This document shows, piece by piece, positions 58,402 to 64,000 of a stretch of DNA of 64,000 bases. The notes below the pieces were generated by a model, which was given only the letters and a program-made list of their open reading frames with translations, was not told the origin of the DNA and ran no database searches. The translations under genes and the position numbers were made by a program. This DNA comes from Sphingomicrobium marinum (GTDB lineage: Bacteria; Pseudomonadota; Alphaproteobacteria; Sphingomonadales; Sphingomonadaceae): contig NZ_JANPVQ010000001.1 in NCBI RefSeq assembly GCF_026157105.1, forward strand, positions 2,163,501 through 2,227,500, read 5' to 3'. The number at the start of each line of letters is the position of its first letter. The first letter of the stretch is position 1.

Positions 58402-59666
58402 TGACCGCCCCCGCACTAGCCGCCACCGACCGGCAGCGGCTGCCCGAATGGCTGCGCGCTGCATTGGTCATCGGGCGGCGCGATTATGTTGCCACGGTCT
58501 TTTCCAAGACCTTCTTCTTCTTCCTGTTCGGCCCGCTCTTTCCGATCCTGCTCGGCGGGGTGTTCGGCGGCGTCGGCAGCCAGATCGCCGACAGCCAGGA
58601 AAACCCACGCGTCGCGGTGGTCGCCAGTCAGGCGGATTATGACCGCATCATCGAAGCCAGCCGCCGACTGACTCAACTCGTCCCCGCAGCCAGCCGCGTG
58701 GACTTGCAGCGGTTCGAACCTGAAGCCAATGTCGCCGCGCAGCGCCAGCGACTACTCGATGGGGACGAGGGCTTTTTTGTCGGTGTGCTGGAGGATCCCT
58801 TCGCCGAAGAACCCTGGTTCCGGGGCTCGGTCGGGCAACGCGATTCCATCGTGCGACAGCTGAACCTCTTCATTTCCGAAGCGAAGCAGGCGGAAACAGC
58901 CTCGCCCGTCAATGTCGAGCTCGAACTGGACCGACAGGAAAATCGCGCCGTCACCTCGGCCGAAACGCAGCGCAAACAGCTTGCGCGCGGCGCTCAGCTC
59001 GCGCTCTTCTTCGTCACCCTCCTGCTCGCCACGATGCTGCTCAGCCAGATGCTCGAGGAGAAATCGAACAAGGTCATCGAGGTGCTCGCCGCCGCCGTCC
59101 CCGTCACCTCGATCTTTGTCGGCAAGCTTTTCGCCATGCTCGCCATCAGCCTGACCGGCCTCATTATCTGGATGGCCATCGGGCTCGCCGGCTTCTTCGC
59201 GCTGGCGAGCGACAGCAGCGTCGCCACCTTGTTTACCGGCCCCGCGGTCGGCTGGCCGCTCTTCCTGTTCCTGATGCTCGTATATTTCGCGATGAGCTAT
59301 CTCCTCATCGGTGCCTTTTTCCTTGGGATCGGCGCGCAGGCCTCGACCGCGCGCGACGTCCAGATCATGTCGATGCCGATGACCTTTCTGCAGGTCGCGC
59401 TCGTCATGCTCGCCTTCGTTGGCGTCAGCCAGCCGGGCAGCGTATGGGCCTGGGCTGCAATCCTGTTCCCGCTGTCATCGCCCTTCGCCATGGCCGGCAT
59501 TGCAGCGCAGGAAAGCGCGGGTTGGTATCACCTCGTCGGCATTGCCTACCAGGCGCTGTGGGTCTTCCTGATCCTGCGCGTATCGGCGATCTTCTTCAAA
59601 CGCAGCGTCCTCAAATCGCGCGCGCCCAAAAGGGCTAAAAAGAGCGCGTCGGCCATTCCGGTTTGA
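58401..59666 (+). CDS. NatB-like ABC transporter permease
   Basis: A 421-residue ABC-2 type permease. One N-terminal helix (FSKTFFFFLFGPLFPILLGG region) is followed by a large extracytoplasmic domain of about residues 60-190, then five or six C-terminal helices (LALFFVTLLLATMLL onward). Organisation is that of NatB/ABC-2_trans proteins. Its start overlaps the ATPase stop (TGATG). Confidence 0.9.
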
Positions 59667-59720
59667 GTCGTCATCCGGCCGCGATTGCGCTACTATGAGC
59701 GCGATCGAGGGAGCCACGTG

Positions 59721-60197
59721 ATGAAGCCATTCTTGCTCGCCGCCACTGCCGTCTTGCTTACCGCACCCGCCAACGCCGCCGATCGCGTCGCGCCTACGGG
59801 CAAATGGATGGTGGGCCTTGAAGAGCGCGGCTGCACGCTGTTTCGCGAGTTTTCTGGCAATGGGGAAGACTATTCGCTCCACGTCACGCCCGATCCCAAT
59901 AGCGGCAAGACCGAGCTCGTCGTCCTGCACAAAGCGCGCGGAACCGATTATGCCAGCCTCAACGCGGCGCTGCTGATCGATGGCGGCGAAAGCGTGACTC
60001 TGCACCGCCTCGAACGCTTCCCGCGAAACTCGGGCTGGGTCCGTTACGGACTGATGCTCGATGACACGGACATGCTCGCCCGCGTCAACAATGGCCTCGC
60101 CATCGATGCCGGCCGCGTCCTCAACGTCGAACTTGCCACCGGCTCGATGGCCGCTGCCATCGCCGCGTTGCAAACCTGCGTCGCGGAGGAAGGCTAA
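59721..60197 (+). CDS. Hypothetical periplasmic protein
   Basis: A 158-residue protein with a signal peptide (MKPFLLAATAVLLTAPANA) and a small mixed alpha/beta domain with two Cys (GCTLF and QTCVAE) that may form a disulphide. No family recognised. GAGGGAG lies about 9 nt before the ATG. The stop TAA interlocks with the VOC gene's stop (CTAA). Confidence 0.8.
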   Translation: MKPFLLAATAVLLTAPANAADRVAPTGKWMVGLEERGCTLFREFSGNGEDYSLHVTPDPNSGKTELVVLHKARGTDYASLNAALLIDGGESVTLHRLERFPRNSGWVRYGLMLDDTDMLARVNNGLAIDAGRVLNVELATGSMAAAIAALQTCVAEEG

Positions 60198-60574
60198 TCC
60201 GCCGGCGCCGGGCCGATCTGCTCCCATAGTTCGATCTTCACGCCATCGGGGTCCATGATCCAGGCGAACTTGCCGTAGGGTTCGTCGACGCGGCCCAGAA
60301 TTTTTACGCCTTTTTCTTCCAGTTCTTTCTGGAAGCTGTCGAGATCGTCGACGCGCAGGTTGACCATGAAGGGATGCGGCGAAGGGTCGAGATAGTCGGT
60401 GTCGTCCTTGAAGCTGGAGAGCAGGCTGAACGGGTCTTCCTTGGGTTCGTCGGCCCAGCGAAAGCTCGGCCCGTATTCGCCTGCGATGCCGAGCATATCC
60501 TTGTACCACTGCGTGGTCGCATCGACGTCCTTGCGCTTGATGAAAATCCCGCCAATGCCGGTGATCCGTCCCAT
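60194..60574 (-). CDS. VOC family (glyoxalase/bleomycin resistance fold) protein
   Basis: A 126-residue vicinal oxygen chelate protein with two beta-alpha-beta-beta-beta modules. Recognisable parts are ATTQWYKDMLG in the first half and IMDPDGVKIELWE at the end, which carries a likely metal-ligand Glu. Function is not predictable; members include glyoxalases and dioxygenases. The start at 60574 has GGGAGAG upstream; the longer frame to 60631 lacks support. Confidence 0.88.
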   Translation of the reverse strand: MGRITGIGGIFIKRKDVDATTQWYKDMLGIAGEYGPSFRWADEPKEDPFSLLSSFKDDTDYLDPSPHPFMVNLRVDDLDSFQKELEEKGVKILGRVDEPYGKFAWIMDPDGVKIELWEQIGPAPAD

Positions 60575-60660
60575 TCTTGCTCTCCCTGCCTGCCGTGCGC
60601 GAGCATAGCAGGCGTGCGGCGGGCTTGCCATCGCAGGGTATCGGGCGCACTCCTTGACGC

Positions 60661-61446
60661 ATGAAGGGGATATTCGCGCGCATCGGCAATGCCTTCAGGT
60701 CGCTCACACCGGCCGATTGGGCGCTGCAATTCGTGCGCTTCTTTGCCGTGGTCGCGGGCATCCTCATCGCTTTTGCGCTCGATGGCTGGAATTCGAACCG
60801 GCTCGAACAGAATAGGCAGGAGCGCCAGCTCGAGCGGCTTGCCGGAGAAGCGGGTGCGACGGTCGAGTATCTGCGCCGCGAACTCGACGCGCGCAGCGAC
60901 CTGCTCTTGGGCTGGCAGCGGCTCGCCATCGCGCTCGGCGACAATCGCTGCCCCGCGCCCGACCAGTGGCCGGGGCTGCATCTCATCGATCGCTTCCCCG
61001 CCGTCACCCCGCCCAGCGCCGTCAGTGACGAACTCATCGCCTCGGGCGGGCTCGCCTCGCTTGATCACCCGCAGGTACGCGAAGCGCTCGCGTCATACCG
61101 CGCGCGGCTCGACTTCTTCCGCGCCGAAGTGCGCGCGCGGGCAAACACGACGAGGCTGATCGACCCGGGCGATGCCCGCTTCGCGCTCGATTACGCGCCC
61201 AGCGAGCAGGAGCCGGTTATCGCGCGCTATGATCGCGGCGCGTTGTGCCGCGACGGCGCCTTCAGGGATCGCCTCGTGCTCGCCGTGCGCGACCAGCAGC
61301 AGATGGCCAACGAACTGTCCCATCTGCTCGGCGATAGCGTGCGGTTGTGCGCGCATCTCGCGCGGGTACGCGGCGAACGCTGCACTACGCCATCAGGCCC
61401 GCTCGGCAGCGAAGAAGAGGCGATCGCCGCCACCATCATGCAATGA
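60661..61446 (+). CDS. Membrane-anchored coiled-coil protein of unknown function
   Basis: A 261-residue protein with one membrane helix (RFFAVVAGILIAFALDGW, about residues 25-42) near the N-terminus and a long helical, Arg/Glu/Leu-rich periplasmic or cytoplasmic body (NRQERQLERLAGEAGATV). Four Cys are spread in the second half. It resembles DUF6090-like proteins in layout; function unknown. Its stop overlaps the MATE transporter start (ATGA), so they form a unit. Confidence 0.75.
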   Translation: MKGIFARIGNAFRSLTPADWALQFVRFFAVVAGILIAFALDGWNSNRLEQNRQERQLERLAGEAGATVEYLRRELDARSDLLLGWQRLAIALGDNRCPAPDQWPGLHLIDRFPAVTPPSAVSDELIASGGLASLDHPQVREALASYRARLDFFRAEVRARANTTRLIDPGDARFALDYAPSEQEPVIARYDRGALCRDGAFRDRLVLAVRDQQQMANELSHLLGDSVRLCAHLARVRGERCTTPSGPLGSEEEAIAATIMQ

Positions 61447-62753
61447 GCCGTATCGATTCGCGCATCATCTGGGGCCTCGCCATCCCCGCGATGCTCACCA
61501 ATGTCGCGACTGCGCTGATCGGGATCGGCGACATCTGGATCGTCGGGCGGCTCGAAGATGCAGCGACGCAGGGCGCCGTCGATCTTGGTGCGCGCCTCTT
61601 TGCCCTGCTGTTCACCGTCATGAATTTTCTCAAGACCGGCACGACCGGGCTGGTTGCGCAGGACGGCACGCGCGCCGGGGCGCAGGCGCAGGCCGACACG
61701 CTCACGCGCGGACTTTTCATCGGGCTGGTCATCGCGGCGCTACTGCTGCTGGCCAAGCCGATCCTGCTGCCGATGTTGCTGTCGGCGCTGGGGGCAGAAG
61801 GCGACGTGCTGGTAGCGGCGCGGACATATGCGGAGATCCGCTATTGGACTGCCCCTGGCGTGATGATGAACCTCGCGCTGATCGGCTTTCTCGTCGGCCG
61901 CCGCCAGGTGAAAGCGGCGCTCGTCATCGAGGTGTTATACAACCTCCTCAACGTCGGGCTGGGCCTGTGGTTCGTGCTTGGCATGGACTTCGGTATCGCG
62001 GGTATCGGCTGGTCCAGCTTCATCGCCGAATATGCCAAGCTCGTGGGCGTTACCGCATTCATCCTGGCCGGGCCGATGGGCGCTCCGATCATTGCTGCCA
62101 TCCGCCGACGCGCGACAATTCGATGGACTGCGCTCAAGCCTTTCCTCGACGTCAATCGAGACCTGTTTCTGCGTACCGTTATCCTGGTCGTCTCGCTGTC
62201 CGCCGTCACCCGCCTGAGCGCCGAGCGCGGTCCTGAAATGCTGGCAGCCAACGGTATCCTCTACCAGCTCTTCATCTTCACCGCGCTCCTGCTCGACGGG
62301 TTCGAGAACGCCGCGCAGGTGCTCAATGGCGAACGCAAGGGTGCCGGCGATCGCGGTGGCTTCATGGTGTATGTCAAGGCGATCATGATCCGCGGCCTTG
62401 GCGCCGCGGTCATGGTGGCACTGGCCTTCGCTGTGTTCGCAGATCCGGTCATCGCCAGCTTCGCCGCCACCCCGCACGTCGCCGCGATAGCACAGGACGC
62501 CGCCTGGTGGCTGGTCATCATCCCCTTCGCGGGCGTCGCGAGCTTCATTTTCGACGGCGTGTTCGTCGGCGCCAGCTGGACCCGTGCGCTGCTCATGAGC
62601 ATGGCCGGTGCAGCGGCGATCTACGTCGTTTCGCTATGGCTGACCTGGCCGCTCGGCAATGACGGGCTATGGCTCAGCTTCACGCTCTTTCTTGCGGTGC
62701 GTGCGTTGCTGCAATGGGCGTTGCTGGCCAAACTCTCCCGGCAGATCGGCTAG
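61443..62753 (+). CDS. MATE family efflux transporter (DinF-like)
   Basis: A 436-residue multidrug and toxin extrusion protein with 12 predicted helices in two six-helix bundles. The N-terminal WGLAIPAMLTNVATALIGI segment and GTTGLVAQD loop match the DinF-type subgroup. It probably exports a cationic or lipophilic compound by sodium or proton exchange. The start ATG at 61443 overlaps the preceding gene. Its stop interlocks with the PEP-mutase-family gene (CTAG). Confidence 0.92.
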   Translation: MSRIDSRIIWGLAIPAMLTNVATALIGIGDIWIVGRLEDAATQGAVDLGARLFALLFTVMNFLKTGTTGLVAQDGTRAGAQAQADTLTRGLFIGLVIAALLLLAKPILLPMLLSALGAEGDVLVAARTYAEIRYWTAPGVMMNLALIGFLVGRRQVKAALVIEVLYNLLNVGLGLWFVLGMDFGIAGIGWSSFIAEYAKLVGVTAFILAGPMGAPIIAAIRRRATIRWTALKPFLDVNRDLFLRTVILVVSLSAVTRLSAERGPEMLAANGILYQLFIFTALLLDGFENAAQVLNGERKGAGDRGGFMVYVKAIMIRGLGAAVMVALAFAVFADPVIASFAATPHVAAIAQDAAWWLVIIPFAGVASFIFDGVFVGASWTRALLMSMAGAAAIYVVSLWLTWPLGNDGLWLSFTLFLAVRALLQWALLAKLSRQIG

Positions 62754-63490
62754 GCCATCGCGTCGCGCGCCATCTGCTCGAACGTTTCCATCAGCGCGTT
62801 AAGCGGGAAGGGTCCATGGCTGATCCGCGCGCACCCGGCGTCCGCCCATTCGGATTTTGGCGGAGCGCCCGGAAAGGCGATGAGGTTTAGCGGCAACGGC
62901 ACCTCGCGCGCCACGCGTTCGACCTGCTTGGGCGCGGACAGGCGCGGGACGAAAAAGCCGCTCGCCCCGGCATCGGCATAGGCCTTGCCGCGCTCGACCA
63001 CCTGGTCGATCAGCGCATCGTCATGCTCCTTGTTCTTGAGCAGGAGATCGGTGCGCGCGTTGATGAAGAAATTCTCGCCGACCGCGTCGCGGATGGCGGC
63101 GATGCGTTCGACTTGCTGGCCCAGCGGGTGCAGCCCTTCGCCGCCGACCCGCTGGTCTTCGAAATTGCACCCGATCGCGCCTGCCGCTTGTAGCAGCCGG
63201 ACATTTTCGCCGCCCTGGCGGGCGTCGGTCGAATAGCCGCCTTCGAAATCGACCGTGAGCGGCAGATCCACCGCCTCTTCGATCCGCGCGACATTTTCCA
63301 GGACAAGGTCGAGCGGTACGTTCTGCCCGTCTTCGAGCCCCAGCGAATCCGCTACCGGGTGGCTACCCGTGGCGATCGCCTTCGCGCCAGCGCGGGCAAC
63401 GGCTTTCGCGCTGCCTGCATCCCAGATGTTGAACAGGACGACCGGATCGCCGGGGACGTGCAATGCGGCAAATTCTGCAAATTGCCCCAT
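62750..63490 (-). CDS. Isocitrate lyase/PEP mutase family enzyme
   Basis: A 246-residue TIM-barrel enzyme of the PEP mutase/isocitrate lyase superfamily. Key segments are LFNIWDAGSAKA, the substrate Asp region VDFEGGY and INARTDLLL. Family members cut or rearrange C-C or P-C bonds in 2-oxo acids (oxaloacetate decarboxylase, 2-methylisocitrate lyase-like); the KKCGH motif of true isocitrate lyase is absent. Exact reaction unknown. Confidence 0.87.
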   Translation of the reverse strand: MGQFAEFAALHVPGDPVVLFNIWDAGSAKAVARAGAKAIATGSHPVADSLGLEDGQNVPLDLVLENVARIEEAVDLPLTVDFEGGYSTDARQGGENVRLLQAAGAIGCNFEDQRVGGEGLHPLGQQVERIAAIRDAVGENFFINARTDLLLKNKEHDDALIDQVVERGKAYADAGASGFFVPRLSAPKQVERVAREVPLPLNLIAFPGAPPKSEWADAGCARISHGPFPLNALMETFEQMARDAMA

Positions 63491-63636
63491 CCTAGTTGCC
63501 CACCCGCGCCGAAGCGCGTTTGACCGAGTTGCAAACCGTCATTTTCGACTCCGTTGCTTTCGCCCCGAAACGCCAAACATTTGCGCCTGTTAACCAAACT
63601 AGGCAAGCGATTCCGACAAAAATCCGTATCTTCTGC

Positions 63637-63981
63637 TCAGCGCTTTTTGGCCCGCCGTGCCAAGACCTTGCGGCGCGCGATCACGAAAAGAACAAACGGC
63701 CAGAACACCGTGTTGGCGATATCTACCAGCGGCTCGAAGTCGAGCGGCCCTGTCTCGTCATAGACATCGATCGCCTCGTTGAGCAGCGCGAAGACGATGA
63801 CGATGACCAGCGGCAGCGGCGAATCCAGCTTGCGCCGGAAGAGGAGCGCGCTGAGCACGAACAGCGCCAGCCCGACATGCACATGGAGCAATGCCTCGCT
63901 GGCGCCCGTGGCGCGGGAAATTTCCCATTTCCACGCGCCATAGTGCCAGGCCCAGTCGCGGGTGACTTCGTTCGTTACCAT
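63637..63981 (-). CDS. Small membrane protein of unknown function
   Basis: A 114-residue protein with three hydrophobic segments (about residues 32-48, 57-74 and 89-104) and a strongly basic tail (RRKVLARRAKKR). The segment VIVFALLNEAIDVYDE recalls the short VanZ-like core, but the match is weak. It is transcribed toward the PEP-mutase gene across a gap of about 146 nt. Function unknown. Confidence 0.7.
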   Translation of the reverse strand: MVTNEVTRDWAWHYGAWKWEISRATGASEALLHVHVGLALFVLSALLFRRKLDSPLPLVIVIVFALLNEAIDVYDETGPLDFEPLVDIANTVFWPFVLFVIARRKVLARRAKKR

Positions 63982-64000
63982 GAGCGTCGATTAGGCAAGC

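Noticed and set aside
62750-63490. Glyoxylate-shunt isocitrate lyase
   Set aside because: Too short (246 residues) and without the KKCGH motif; a PEP-mutase-family relative fits better.

Overview
The window is one continuous, high-GC chromosomal stretch from an alphaproteobacterium, most likely a sphingomonad (Sphingomonadales). This placement is inferred from gene content and gene order: rpmF-plsX-fabH-ihfA-merR, a class I lysyl-tRNA synthetase, an alpha-type SspB, TonB-dependent uptake and very dense packing. Genus and species cannot be fixed from the sequence alone. I see no phage, insertion sequence, plasmid function or CRISPR array.

Layout. Positions 1-6.2 kb hold a truncated S9 peptidase, an M19 dipeptidase, an MBL hydrolase and the rpmF-plsX-fabH-ihfA-merR cluster. 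6.2-16.1 kb: SixA-like phosphatase, DinG-like Fe-S helicase, lysK, two very small proteins, a DUF885 lipoprotein, an Arg/Asp-rich RcnB-like protein, an orphan 2Fe-2S subunit and an alpha/beta hydrolase. 16.2-33.3 kb is the standout: a LapG-type cysteine protease faces a five-gene type I secretion operon (HlyD adaptor, SleB-like cell-wall hydrolase, ABC exporter, TolC) headed by a 3341-residue VCBS/cadherin-like repeat adhesin. Its N-terminus resembles a LapA retention module, and its Met-rich tail has no RTX nonapeptides. 33.3-33.8 kb is the only long gene-free stretch; it is AT-rich and carries dyads.

33.8-40.2 kb: glpK coupled to a TetR gene, with tandem TetR-type operators facing a DevC-DevA-DevB-outer-membrane-factor export operon. 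40.2-51.4 kb: lone receiver protein, tRNA-Ser(GCT), Crp/Fnr regulator, pyrC, ygfZ, a TonB-dependent receptor, acnA, PagL-like deacylase, fumC, sspB and a HIT protein. 51.4-64 kb: NSS and APC transporters, a PfkB kinase, queG, a NatAB-type ABC exporter preceded by an orphan membrane protein, a VOC protein, a MATE exporter, a PEP-mutase-family enzyme and hypothetical proteins.

Genes are tightly coupled. Most operon neighbours overlap at ATGA or TAATG. Eight of the eleven convergent gene pairs interlock their stop codons by exactly 4 nt. The best candidate for a new system is the adhesin and type I secretion locus with its built-in cell-wall hydrolase and LapG-like protease; no LapD or other c-di-GMP receptor is encoded in the window.
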